From a virus: a stretch of 64,000 nt of DNA. Of the stretch, positions 7,947-16,176 are shown piece after piece. How positions within the stretch are numbered: the first letter of the stretch is position 1; each line of letters opens with the position of its first letter. The position numbers and the translations under genes were made by a program. A model generated the notes under the pieces. The model did no database searches, was not told the origin of the DNA, and worked only from the letters and a program-made list of their open reading frames with translations. The stretch is taken from the IMG/VR virus record IMGVR_UViG_3300013137_000010, positions 1-64,000 of that record; one strand, written 5' to 3'.

Positions 7947-8407
7947 AAATTATATTTATTTGCAGAAAGTGACATTTCTACATCGTTAATAGAAATTACA
8001 TTTTCAATATCTGATTCTTTTATCCAGACCGCCCTTTCATCTGACATTATTGGTAAATTATCTTTTATACCTATCACTCTTTTAGCATGATAAAGTGGTC
8101 CTCCATTCGACCTGCCTATAAAGGCAGTTCCAGATGGATGTTTCATAAAAGATCCAGGTGTAAAAAATTCAAAAATTCTATAAATATTACCATTACAAAT
8201 GATGTAATCGCCTTTTTTATATTTATATATTAAATTTTCAAATATTTTGAATTTTGTTATCATAAATCTTAGATCTTTTTCGTCGAGATTATCAGCGCTT
8301 CTTACTAATCTAATGAATTTTTCTAATCCGTTGCCTGGAACTCCAGCATGACTTATTAAGTTAACAAAATCATCAGCTGAATTTTCAAATGTTTTAATGT
8401 ATTTCAT
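7943..8407 (-). CDS. Fused pair of tagged small proteins
   Basis: A 154-residue frame that contains two tags. It begins MKYIKTFENSADDF and, at residue 49 (codon at 8263-8261), restarts with MITKFKIFEN. The DNA before that internal ATG is AAGATTTATGATAAC, like the junctions between separate tag genes but without a stop. The second part (106 residues, KYKKGDYIICNGNIYRIFEF...) looks like a small beta-rich domain and could also be translated on its own. The end, ANKYNL, matches the next upstream gene. The most likely history is deletion of the stop of a first small gene. Function unknown. Confidence 0.6.
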   Translation of the reverse strand: MKYIKTFENSADDFVNLISHAGVPGNGLEKFIRLVRSADNLDEKDLRFMITKFKIFENLIYKYKKGDYIICNGNIYRIFEFFTPGSFMKHPSGTAFIGRSNGGPLYHAKRVIGIKDNLPIMSDERAVWIKESDIENVISINDVEMSLSANKYNL

Positions 8408-8712
8408 AAATTGTATTTATTTGCTTTTTGTTTCATTTCATATTCTTCCCAATTTTGTTCAGTTGAAAAAATTTTTAAAATTTCAGAAGGACTAAAATAT
8501 AGTTCTTGTCCCTTATCATCTATAATTGATATATAAAAAGGCGCAATATTTTCCTTATTATATAATTTACCTATTGTCAAGTCAAATTTATCAGTTAATT
8601 CACCTATATAATTATTTATACATAATAGTTTATCTGCTTTCAAATAATCTTTATTATCTTTGAATACTTTATCATAAAAAGTATTTTCAAATATTCTGAA
8701 CTTAGTTATCAT
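8404..8712 (-). CDS. Hypothetical protein with capsid-targeting-like tag
   Basis: A 102-residue protein beginning MITKFRIFEN (I-F-E site at residues 7-9) and ending KANKYNL. The body has a KADKLLCINNYIGELTDKFD segment and a short strand-rich region similar in style to the second domain of the downstream gene (both contain a GD/LT-x-GK-Y-type strand region), so these may be diverged paralogues. It is the first gene of the three-gene minus-strand set and has an A/T promoter motif directly upstream. Function unknown. Confidence 0.6.
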   Translation of the reverse strand: MITKFRIFENTFYDKVFKDNKDYLKADKLLCINNYIGELTDKFDLTIGKLYNKENIAPFYISIIDDKGQELYFSPSEILKIFSTEQNWEEYEMKQKANKYNL

Positions 8713-8716
8713 ATTA

Positions 8717-8730
8717 TCTATATATTAAAA
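8717..8730 (-). promoter_or_regulatory. Late-type A/T promoter motif before tagged genes
   Basis: Minus-strand TTTTAATATATAG sits a few bases before the start of the 102-residue tag protein. It is closer to the ATG than other copies, so the start or the motif role is uncertain. Confidence 0.35.
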
Positions 8731-8777
8731 ATAAACTATTAAAAATTTATACTCTATATAAAGAAAAAACTTTATCG

Positions 8778-9413
8778 ATGAATCCTTTTGATTATTTTGA
8801 AGAAATTTATTGTATTAATTTAGATGAGAGAACTGATAGATGGCAACATGCCCAGCAGGAATTTGCAAAGGCTGGAATTTTAGATAGAGTACAGAGATTT
8901 TCAGCAATTAGAGATGTTGATGGTAGAGTGGGTATAATTAAGTCTAACCTTGCAATCATAAAAATGGCTAAAGAAAAGAAATTGAAAAATGTTTTAATTT
9001 TTGAAGATGATGTTCAATTCATTGTTGATAATCCACAGGATATACTGAAAAATTCAATAAATCAAATAGGAAATAATAAGTGGTATCTTTTCTATTTAGG
9101 TGCTAACACTCATCAAAAATTAGTTAAATTTAAACCTAATCTTATTCTAATTAAGAACGCATTTGCCGCTCATTCTATGGCATATAGTGAACATATGTAT
9201 GATATCTTCATTAGAAGGTATGATGGTATTAAAAAAATCACCAATTTTAAAGATATTCTTGATGTATTTTTAGCACAACAAATACAAGAAACGTTTATAT
9301 GCCTTATGACATATCCCATGATGACAACACAAATAAACTCATATTCTGATATAGAAAAAAGAGTAGTTAATTATTCTTTTATAGAAGAAAGATACAAAAA
9401 TAATATAAAATAG
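8778..9413 (+). CDS. Glycosyltransferase family 25 protein
   Basis: A 211-residue GT25-type enzyme. Landmarks are EIYCINLDERTDRW at residues 9-22, FSAIRDVDG near 39, and the metal/nucleotide-binding EDD in LIFEDDVQFI near residue 76. GT25 enzymes transfer a sugar from a nucleotide donor, often galactose onto lipooligosaccharide or protein. In a phage it might modify DNA, virion protein or the host surface. The downstream AAA+ gene starts two bases after the stop. A heptose-kinase-like protein at 15138 and a heptosyltransferase-like protein at 31819 suggest a wider glycan theme. Confidence 0.8.
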   Translation: MNPFDYFEEIYCINLDERTDRWQHAQQEFAKAGILDRVQRFSAIRDVDGRVGIIKSNLAIIKMAKEKKLKNVLIFEDDVQFIVDNPQDILKNSINQIGNNKWYLFYLGANTHQKLVKFKPNLILIKNAFAAHSMAYSEHMYDIFIRRYDGIKKITNFKDILDVFLAQQIQETFICLMTYPMMTTQINSYSDIEKRVVNYSFIEERYKNNIK

Positions 9414-9414
9414 T

Positions 9415-10569
9415 ATGGATAATAAATCACAAGATAAAATAAATTTCATGATATCAGATCAGGCGTTTGATTCTAGAGAAGATTTTTATGCTTTTTTTGA
9501 ATTTAAAAAAATAGCTAATAAATTTTTTATAGGTGATCAAATATACTCTATTGAATTCTGGCAATTTTTAAAAGATAATTTTAGCGTTAAGAAAGAGAAT
9601 ACAACCGTCTTTTGTGATATTATGACTGATGTTAAGAATAGAATTGAAAAGAGATATAAATATATCATTAACATAGATAAACCTTATAAAATACAATTTC
9701 AATTTTACGACGAGGATAAAATAGTAGATAAACAGATATATGAAACAGAAGGTGAGCAAAAAAATAAAATAACAGCCTTAACAATATATTTTGATTCCGA
9801 TGCACTAGAATTTGTCGAAAAAACGGTAGAAGAAATCAGAAAACTTTCATACCTACCCCCTATTGATAAAACTTTCTACATCATATCATCATCGTCTATG
9901 GGTTATGAACTAAGACCTGCAACAATAAAAGAATTCGAAATATCTTTAAATCTAAATTATGGAGAAAACTTCGTAGATCATTATAATGATATCATCAATA
10001 AATTGAAAAATAATAAGCATGGATTATTTGTCTTTCATGGTGATCCAGGTACAGGTAAGACCAGTCTTATTAGAAAAATAATATCTGAATTATCAGAAGA
10101 AAAAACTATAATCTATGTACCCTCATATTTAATGTTTGATATTGCAAATCCAGAACTAATTTCTTTTATATCTAAATTTAGAAATTCTATACTTTTATTA
10201 GAAGATGCTGAAATGATATTATCTTCTACCGAAGATGAAAGAAATCAGGCTGTTAGTAATATTCTTAATATTAGTGATGGATTGCTGAATGATCATATGG
10301 AAATGCAGATTATAGCAACTTTTAATGCGAAAAAAAGAATCTTAGATCATGCATTGTTAAGAAAAGGTAGATTAATGGTTAATTATGAATTTAAAAAATT
10401 GAGTGCTATACAAGCAACTAAATTATCAAAGCATATTGGATTAAATAAGGAATATACTGAACCTAAAACTCTAGCTGAAATTTACGAAGAAAAAATAGGA
10501 AAACAATTAGTTGATATAGAATCAACTTCTAAGAAAATTGGATTTGAAATTAATAATAAAAAAGCCTGA
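9415..10569 (+). CDS. AAA+ ATPase (BCS1-like)
   Basis: A 384-residue protein with an N-terminal region of about 190 residues of unknown fold and a C-terminal AAA+ module. The Walker A is FHGDPGTGKTS near residues 206-215, the Walker B ILLLEDAEM near 262, sensor 1 is IIATFN, and the arginine-finger region is LLRKGRL. The order resembles BCS1-type AAA+ proteins that remodel other proteins. The partner is unknown. It lies immediately after the GT25 gene, and its end is followed by a bidirectional terminator. Confidence 0.8.
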   Translation: MDNKSQDKINFMISDQAFDSREDFYAFFEFKKIANKFFIGDQIYSIEFWQFLKDNFSVKKENTTVFCDIMTDVKNRIEKRYKYIINIDKPYKIQFQFYDEDKIVDKQIYETEGEQKNKITALTIYFDSDALEFVEKTVEEIRKLSYLPPIDKTFYIISSSSMGYELRPATIKEFEISLNLNYGENFVDHYNDIINKLKNNKHGLFVFHGDPGTGKTSLIRKIISELSEEKTIIYVPSYLMFDIANPELISFISKFRNSILLLEDAEMILSSTEDERNQAVSNILNISDGLLNDHMEMQIIATFNAKKRILDHALLRKGRLMVNYEFKKLSAIQATKLSKHIGLNKEYTEPKTLAEIYEEKIGKQLVDIESTSKKIGFEINNKKA

Positions 10570-10588
10570 TTAAATCAGGCTTTTTTAT
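10558..10588. terminator. Bidirectional rho-independent terminator
   Basis: AAAAAAGCCTGATT followed by AAATCAGGCTTTTTT forms a 7-9 bp stem flanked by A and T runs, between convergent genes. Confidence 0.8.
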
Positions 10589-10886
10589 TAATTTTCTTTA
10601 ATTTATCTTCCCTTAAACAAATTGGATAATTAAGTATTTTGAGATTTTTGTATGAAGATAAATAGCTAATATGCGTAATAAAATTCTCATTCATCCAAGT
10701 TAGAGTTCTATCATTTTTAATGACGATGTAAAAATTTTCATCACCGCTATCAATAATATTTCTATTCTTTTTTACTTCTCCAAAACCATTTTTGACAAGA
10801 TAATAATATTTTAATCTGAAAAGATACCTTTGTAGATCTTCACCATATTCTTTTGAGCATTTTATTATGACATTATGATACTTCAT
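10575..10886 (-). CDS. Hypothetical protein
   Basis: A 103-residue basic protein (MKYHNVIIKCSKEYGEDLQR...) ending in lysines. I do not recognise a family. It has an alternating strand/helix pattern, no membrane segment and no cysteine cluster. It is convergent with the AAA+ gene and shares its terminator. The upstream 110 bases contain no clear promoter of either class. It may be part of the leftward set with the metallophosphoesterase homologue. Confidence 0.5.
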   Translation of the reverse strand: MKYHNVIIKCSKEYGEDLQRYLFRLKYYYLVKNGFGEVKKNRNIIDSGDENFYIVIKNDRTLTWMNENFITHISYLSSYKNLKILNYPICLREDKLKKINKKA

Positions 10887-10994
10887 TTAACTTATTTAAT
10901 TTGTTCTTTCTTTTTAGTTGATCTTCGGAAATCACATTGCTTCTATGATTTTTCAAGTGTTGTTAAAAAGTATAACCTTTTTAACAAAACGATA

Positions 10995-11978
10995 TTAGTG
11001 TCGTAGTTCATTAAGTTCTACAATGTTTTTAAATTCTTCTAAAATTTTTTGTTTATTCTTTGATTCTGATTGATTAATATAATCTACAATCATCTCATTT
11101 AAAGATAATGAATTTGATTTCAATTCTAAAATTTCTTCTTTATCTTTTAAAATTTCATCATCAGAATAGGTGATACTAATAATATCATATTGATTAATTA
11201 TCATTTCTATTTTTAATTTGTTGTCTAACAGAAGTCTTTTATTAATTGTTAGACTTATATGATTATTTTTCAATGTTTCTGGTGATATATTAAAATCAGA
11301 TTCACTACTGATAAATATTTTTTTGAAATTAGGACTCAATTTATTTTGAATAAATTTATCTTTATCTGTATGAGTCTCCAAAACAATAAATCCTTTTTTC
11401 TCATCACTTTCTATGTTGTATGGTGCACCTAAATTTTTTATATTTGAGGTGACACTATTCTTATCATAATAGCCGTTATAACACTTTTTGAATTTTTTGA
11501 GTTTAGAAATAATCAAATCTTTTTTAGGTGAATTAAGATAATCTAAATTGAAAAAACAATAATCAGACTCAAATGTCTCAACATTGTCTAATTTCGTATC
11601 AAAAGGTATCATAGCAAATTTTTGATCAACTAATAATTCTATTTCTTTTGCTTCTCTTATGATCTCAATATTTTTGAAATTTTTAAGTATGTTAAGTCCT
11701 AAATTATCATTTTCACCTTGTATGATATATACCGGAAGTATTTCGGATATTTTTTCAAAAAGATTTTGAATAAATTTCAATATATTAAGATCAATTATTT
11801 TTGTTTTATACAAAAAATTACCTAAATGAACTAATATATCATTCGGTCTAACATTTTGTGTTAAATAAGGAATGAACTCATTATAGAAATAATAATCCAT
11901 ATTTTTTTGCCATTCTTTAGTAGAAAGGTTTTTTGATATACCAAAATTAGTATTACCGATTATGAAGATTTTTGACAT
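10995..11978 (-). CDS. Metallophosphoesterase (gp47/SbcD-like) with degenerate active site
   Basis: A 327-residue protein whose first 100 residues follow the calcineurin-type phosphoesterase layout of SbcD/Mre11 nucleases such as T4 gp47. The metal-binding motifs are altered: the D-x-H position reads GNTNFG (residues 8-13), the GD-box reads VHLGNF (about 50-55), and the GNHD box reads QGENDN (about 87-92). The family would normally bind two metal ions there and cut DNA ends with SbcC/gp46. This copy has probably lost catalysis but may keep a binding or structural role. No gp46 homologue is visible in this window. Confidence 0.6.
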   Translation of the reverse strand: MSKIFIIGNTNFGISKNLSTKEWQKNMDYYFYNEFIPYLTQNVRPNDILVHLGNFLYKTKIIDLNILKFIQNLFEKISEILPVYIIQGENDNLGLNILKNFKNIEIIREAKEIELLVDQKFAMIPFDTKLDNVETFESDYCFFNLDYLNSPKKDLIISKLKKFKKCYNGYYDKNSVTSNIKNLGAPYNIESDEKKGFIVLETHTDKDKFIQNKLSPNFKKIFISSESDFNISPETLKNNHISLTINKRLLLDNKLKIEMIINQYDIISITYSDDEILKDKEEILELKSNSLSLNEMIVDYINQSESKNKQKILEEFKNIVELNELRH

Positions 11979-12017
11979 ATTTTTTTAAATTTTTTTTTCG
12001 ACAATTATTATCAAAAT

Positions 12018-12452
12018 TTACATCGTTTTAATTTCTAGTAATTTTTGAAAATAGTTTTCACTTAAATATTGTTTGCCTTCTAGAATATAGTTTTTATATT
12101 CTTCTGTAGTTTGTAATTCTTCTTTAGTTGTCCAAGAGTCGTTAGCAATATAAACGACACATTCTTTATTATTGATGATGTGATTTTCTCTACGGTAGTG
12201 ATTTGATTTTACACCTTCAAATTTATCTAATAAAAGTAAATCTTTCTCATTAATTTCATAAATAATACCTTCAACTTCAGAAGTATCGTCTTTAATTATA
12301 TTGGCAAAACCAATATCAGGCATTTTTTGTGATTTTTTATTAATGATAAATTTGTATCCTTTGAGAATACCTTTTTCACTTGATAAAAAATTTACACCTC
12401 TTTCAGTTAATCTTTTTGAAGACATATTACTTCCGTATGCAAAGTATTTCAT
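12018..12452 (-). CDS. Gamma-glutamylcyclotransferase-like protein
   Basis: A 144-residue protein of the GGCT/AIG2 fold. Landmarks are the substrate loop YFAYGSNMS at residues 3-11, GFANI near 49, VEGIIYEI near 61, and LDKFEG with the catalytic glutamate near residue 79, followed by HYRRE. Family enzymes release 5-oxoproline from gamma-glutamyl peptides or amines. T4-like phages sometimes carry such proteins but the substrate is unclear. It overlaps the upstream 120-residue gene by four bases, so the two are translationally coupled. Confidence 0.8.
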   Translation of the reverse strand: MKYFAYGSNMSSKRLTERGVNFLSSEKGILKGYKFIINKKSQKMPDIGFANIIKDDTSEVEGIIYEINEKDLLLLDKFEGVKSNHYRRENHIINNKECVVYIANDSWTTKEELQTTEEYKNYILEGKQYLSENYFQKLLEIKTM

Positions 12453-12811
12453 AATCCTATTTTTTGCAATTTTTCTTTTCTAATTTTTTTCAGATAATTT
12501 TTATCTTCGTCTTCATACCATCTAGCGTAGAATTTATCAATTTGATAAATGTAAAATAAATGTGAACTATTTATACTTAGATGATTTAGAGTATCTATTC
12601 TAAGAGTTGCTACTTGTTTATTAATACTTATTAATTTGTCATCTATAATAAAAACTGGTGATTCAACTATTTCAATATTTTTAAGATGTGCGATTTTTTC
12701 TAAAAAATCTAAGTCTATTTTATTTAGATCGGAAATAGATATTTTGTTTTTAGTTGCCTGATTTATAAAATTAAATAGAGTACCACCATTATATTGCGTA
12801 ATCAATGACAT
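12449..12811 (-). CDS. Hypothetical protein coupled to the GGCT-like gene
   Basis: A 120-residue protein (MSLITQYNGGTLFNFINQAT...). No family recognised. The N-terminal half is helical, and the middle has strands (VESPVFIIDDKLISINKQ) with a basic C-terminal helix. The ATGA overlap with the gamma-glutamylcyclotransferase-like gene indicates one transcript and possibly a shared role. Confidence 0.5.
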   Translation of the reverse strand: MSLITQYNGGTLFNFINQATKNKISISDLNKIDLDFLEKIAHLKNIEIVESPVFIIDDKLISINKQVATLRIDTLNHLSINSSHLFYIYQIDKFYARWYEDEDKNYLKKIRKEKLQKIGL

Positions 12812-12849
12812 ATTTTTTATTAACCTAGTAGATTACAATAATTTTTGTT

Positions 12850-12905
12850 ATACTGCGCATTTAAGTGTGAAATAATTGAACTGCGGTTCAGGCGGCCGCT
12901 AGTAT
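12850..12905. other. GC-rich patch with an 8-base GC palindrome
   Basis: A short segment containing GAACTGCGGTTC (hairpin) and GCGGCCGC in an otherwise very AT-rich intergenic region between divergent genes. The origin is unknown. It could be an operator, a foreign scar, or an assembly or cloning artefact. Confidence 0.35.
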
Positions 12906-13024
12906 TTTTATTATTTAGTGATTTGTTTATATCTCTAACGATTTTAATTTTGAGACAATCGTCCATTAGTTTTTATTTTTATATAAAATTTAAACTTAGA
13001 AGTTTTATTTTCATACATGAAACT

Positions 13025-13834
13025 ATGAAATATAAAATTTTTATTGTATCAGGTGGTACGGGTAGAACTGCTAAGCAAGTTCTTAGAGCAGCATTAACTC
13101 AATTTTCAGAACATAAACCAGAAATTATTGTTTTTTCTGATGTAACAGACTTTAATAAAATTAAAAATATCTTAGATGATGCCAAAAAATACAATGCTCC
13201 AATTGTACATACAATTGTTGAAAATGATTTAAGAAATTTTATAGAGGAGCAATGTCAATCTATGAATATTAAATCTATAGATTTGATGGGAAATATGATA
13301 AATAAATTATCAGACCTATTTAATGAAGAACCACTTGAGGCACCAGGATTATTTAATAAAATAAATCATGAATATTTTCAGAGAATAGATGCAGCCCAAT
13401 TTGCATTTAAACATGATGATGGTGCAAGAGTCGAAGAAGCAGAATCCGCTGAAATAGTTTTGTTGGGTGTATCAAGAACTTTTAAAACGCCATTGAGCGT
13501 TTATTTAGCATCTAAAGGTTATTTTGTTATCAATATTCCAATTGTAGAAGGTATTCAACCACCAGAAATTTTAAATAAAATTAATCCTAATAGAATTTTT
13601 TGTTTAAATACAAATGCTGTTAAGTTATCAGAGTTAAGACAATCTAGAAATGAGAAGTTTGGTGGTTATGCTAATAATTACATAGATGTTGACGCAGTGA
13701 AGAAGGAATTGCAATTTGCAATGAGATATTATACGATGCATCCCGAGTGGAAGATTATTAATGTAACAGGTAAATCAATAGAAGAAATTGCAACTGAAGT
13801 TTTAGATGATTTGTCTAAAAATGGTCTTCTCTAA
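13025..13834 (+). CDS. PPDK/PEP-synthase regulatory protein homologue (DUF299)
   Basis: A 269-residue protein of the bifunctional kinase/pyrophosphorylase family that controls pyruvate phosphate dikinase or PEP synthase by threonine phosphorylation. It has the N-terminal SGGTGRTAKQVLRAAL segment and the family P-loop GVSRTFKTPLSVYLASKG followed by NIPIVEG near residues 140-165. The C-terminal WKIINVTGKSIEEIA matches the conserved end. The frame is open to 12845, but the 60 residues before MKYKIFIVSG are hydrophobic and of intergenic character, so I place the start at 13025. A phage copy suggests redirection of host PEP/pyruvate flux. Confidence 0.85.
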   Translation: MKYKIFIVSGGTGRTAKQVLRAALTQFSEHKPEIIVFSDVTDFNKIKNILDDAKKYNAPIVHTIVENDLRNFIEEQCQSMNIKSIDLMGNMINKLSDLFNEEPLEAPGLFNKINHEYFQRIDAAQFAFKHDDGARVEEAESAEIVLLGVSRTFKTPLSVYLASKGYFVINIPIVEGIQPPEILNKINPNRIFCLNTNAVKLSELRQSRNEKFGGYANNYIDVDAVKKELQFAMRYYTMHPEWKIINVTGKSIEEIATEVLDDLSKNGLL

Positions 13835-13835
13835 G

Positions 13836-14084
13836 TCATAAAATTCCTTCGTTTTTTGCTTCTTCTTTAGCAATTCTTTGTCTTTCTTCAATTTCTTTTC
13901 TATATGCAAGTGCATCTCTTTTTAATTGCTTAGAAGCTTGAATGACATACTCTAAATTTTGTCGCAATCTAATAGATGCGACTTTATAGTTCTTTTTATA
14001 TAGATTATAATAGTCTCTTCTGCAATAGTTCAATCTATCAATAATGTCTTCAATAGGATTATTTTCATCTGAATACTCTTCCAT
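13836..14084 (-). CDS. Small basic helical protein (histone H1-like style)
   Basis: An 82-residue protein that is nearly all helix: NYCRRDYYNLYKKNYKVASI followed by RLRQNLEYVIQASKQLKRDA and a charged tail. The spacing of K/R-x-A-S-x-R-x-R-x-x-L resembles the small histone-H1-like proteins common in Bacteroidota and their phages. The match is only by pattern. It is the last gene of a three-gene leftward set. Confidence 0.5.
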   Translation of the reverse strand: MEEYSDENNPIEDIIDRLNYCRRDYYNLYKKNYKVASIRLRQNLEYVIQASKQLKRDALAYRKEIEERQRIAKEEAKNEGIL

Positions 14085-14098
14085 AATTTCTATTTATT

Positions 14099-15154
14099 TT
14101 ATATAATTTTGTTAATTTGATTTATTTCTTCTAGATTAGGAAAAATAAATCCTTTTAAATTTTTTGCACTGATAGCAACGTCATAATTTCTATTTAATTC
14201 ATTTAGTAATATTTTTATTTCATTAGGTATGAATAATTTATTATCTATAATGTTTTTTGCGTGATCAAAATTAAATTCTACTTTTGATGTTATCAAGTCT
14301 CGAAGATGGAAATAATTTTTATCTTTTAACTTTAGTAGATTTTCTATAATACCGTGTATTCTTTCATCTAATGAATCATAGTTATCAAAAGAATAATCAA
14401 AAATTTCATCATATAATTGAAAACCATATTCTACCAATAATTGATGTATATTTCTAGCACCTAATATTAGAAAAGGTTGTTTTAATAATATTGATACAAA
14501 CGTTTTTTCAGTTAGAAATAACGCTGATATACTAGTTTCTGATATAATATTTACTAAAACTTTTTTATATTCTAAGGGAGTTTCATATTGTTCAAGATGC
14601 TCTTTAATTATTTCTTTGTCTAAATTTATAATTTTTTGTTCCCAGCAATTCCATTTATAACTATTATTTATTTTCAACCAAGAAATATATCCATATTTCA
14701 AAAGATTATTTTCACATAAACTATCTATTAACATCGCTCTGTGATATCTATCATTATTATTAAGTGATATATAAAGTTTATCTATATTATAATTAGAGTT
14801 AGGATTAAAATTTTTACTATCTGACAAATGTGAATATGTTTTATATAACCAAAATAATGGAAAAAAGAATCTTCTACATTTTATTCTACTCGAAAAGTCG
14901 TTCAGATAAAAATTTGTTTTAGTTGAGCCAAAGATAAATATGAAATCAATTTCATATTTATCAATTAGAATGTTAAGTTCTTCAATAAGATCTGGATAAT
15001 CGGAAGGATATTCACATTCTTCCATATCGCTAAAAAGAATTCTATTTGGCTTTTGTTCTTCTATATCTCTAATGATATAAGGTAAGCCTGGAAATATATT
15101 TGACCAGGTATAATAGTATAATGTTCTTATTATTTTATCATGTATTTGATTCAT
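14099..15154 (-). CDS. Putative glycosyltransferase-like protein
   Basis: A 351-residue protein whose C-terminal part, LTEKTFVSILLKQPFLILGA, then a region ending YGFQLYDEIFDYSFD, matches a pattern seen in uncharacterised phage and bacterial sugar-transferase-like proteins (FLTEKTFKPI..KQPFI..G). No nucleotide-sugar motif is obvious in the N-terminal half. It overlaps the upstream PfkB kinase gene by 17 bases and precedes the small basic protein, forming one operon. A role in modifying a glycan with the sugar phosphorylated by its neighbour is plausible but inferred. Confidence 0.5.
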   Translation of the reverse strand: MNQIHDKIIRTLYYYTWSNIFPGLPYIIRDIEEQKPNRILFSDMEECEYPSDYPDLIEELNILIDKYEIDFIFIFGSTKTNFYLNDFSSRIKCRRFFFPLFWLYKTYSHLSDSKNFNPNSNYNIDKLYISLNNNDRYHRAMLIDSLCENNLLKYGYISWLKINNSYKWNCWEQKIINLDKEIIKEHLEQYETPLEYKKVLVNIISETSISALFLTEKTFVSILLKQPFLILGARNIHQLLVEYGFQLYDEIFDYSFDNYDSLDERIHGIIENLLKLKDKNYFHLRDLITSKVEFNFDHAKNIIDNKLFIPNEIKILLNELNRNYDVAISAKNLKGFIFPNLEEINQINKII

Positions 15155-16109
15155 ATTCCTTTAGAAGTTTCATTTTATCGATTGGAACTACTCCTACCTC
15201 TTCACATACAATTCCACCAGCTATATTTGCGATTTTTGCTATTTCTTCAATATGTATATCATTAATAAGCATTGATATCACAGAAATAACTGTATCACCC
15301 GCTCCTGATACATCTACAACGTCTCTAACAATACCCGGAACCATTTTATATATTATATCTTCATTTTCTTTGTAAGATAAGAATATACCATTTTCTGAAA
15401 GAGTCACAAATACTATATCTATATTTTTATCATGTAAAATTTTAGAACCAGCAACAAGATACTCTTCCTTACTAATACCATTATTTATAGAAATACTTTC
15501 TTTGAATTCCTTGTAATTTGGTTTGAATAGAGTTATATTATTGTAATTAGTAAAATTTCTTTTTTTAGGATCCACTAATATAGGGATATTTAGTTTTTTA
15601 GATTTTTTAGTTACTATATCTATTATTTCTTCATTTATGATACCCTTATCATAATCTTGAAATAAAACACACTCAATTCTTTCTTCATCAAAAATTGTAT
15701 TAATAGTATTAATAAAAAACTCCTGTTCTGCACCGAGATTTGTTTTAACCTCTTCATCCACTCTTAACATTTGATGATTATTACCAATTATTCTTATTTT
15801 ATTAGTGGTTATTCTATTTTTTGATTGAAATATATATTTTGTTGAGATATTTGAACTTTTCAATAATGACAATAAGATTTCACCATTACTATCATTACCT
15901 ATTACAGAACATAATATAGGAGTACCTCCTAAATTTTTTATATTGGTTGCAACATTTGCTGAGCCACCTAATTTATTTTTTTTATTTAAAATATCAACGA
16001 CTGGTACTGGAGCCTCAGGTGATATTCTTTCAACATTTCCAAAAAAATAAGAATCTAGCATAACATCACCTATGATAAGTATTTGTTTATCTCTAAAAAG
16101 TTTCATCAA
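15138..16109 (-). CDS. PfkB-family sugar kinase, heptose-7-phosphate kinase (HldE N-domain) type
   Basis: A 323-residue ribokinase-fold enzyme. It has IGDVMLDSYFFGNVERISPE near residues 13-32, KLGGSANVATNIKNLGG near 45-61, MLRVDEE, VDPKKRNF, and the catalytic anion hole DVSGAGDT near residue 273. These are the signatures of RfaE/HldE kinase domains, which make D-glycero-beta-D-manno-heptose 1,7-bisphosphate. The length matches a stand-alone kinase domain without the nucleotidyltransferase half. Together with the heptosyltransferase-like gene at 31819 it points to heptose glycan modification. Confidence 0.85.
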   Translation of the reverse strand: MMKLFRDKQILIIGDVMLDSYFFGNVERISPEAPVPVVDILNKKNKLGGSANVATNIKNLGGTPILCSVIGNDSNGEILLSLLKSSNISTKYIFQSKNRITTNKIRIIGNNHQMLRVDEEVKTNLGAEQEFFINTINTIFDEERIECVLFQDYDKGIINEEIIDIVTKKSKKLNIPILVDPKKRNFTNYNNITLFKPNYKEFKESISINNGISKEEYLVAGSKILHDKNIDIVFVTLSENGIFLSYKENEDIIYKMVPGIVRDVVDVSGAGDTVISVISMLINDIHIEEIAKIANIAGGIVCEEVGVVPIDKMKLLKEYESNT

Positions 16110-16130
16110 TAAAGTTAATTATTTTATCTT

Positions 16131-16143
16131 TTTATATAATAAA
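16131..16143 (-). promoter_or_regulatory. A/T promoter motif before the sugar-kinase operon
   Basis: Minus-strand TTTATTATATAAA about 25 bases before the kinase start; a weaker match to the late-type motif. Confidence 0.3.
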
Positions 16144-16176
16144 CTGAGAAAAAAGTTTTTCTGAAACTAATAATAA

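Noticed and set aside
10962-10987. Terminator downstream of the metallophosphoesterase gene
   Set aside because: GTTAAAAAG/CTTTTTAAC pairs, but it is only A/T and lacks a clear U tract in the required direction.
12845-13024. N-terminal extension of the PPDK regulator
   Set aside because: The 60 extra residues are intergenic in character and include the GC-rich patch. The family starts at MKYKIFIVSG.
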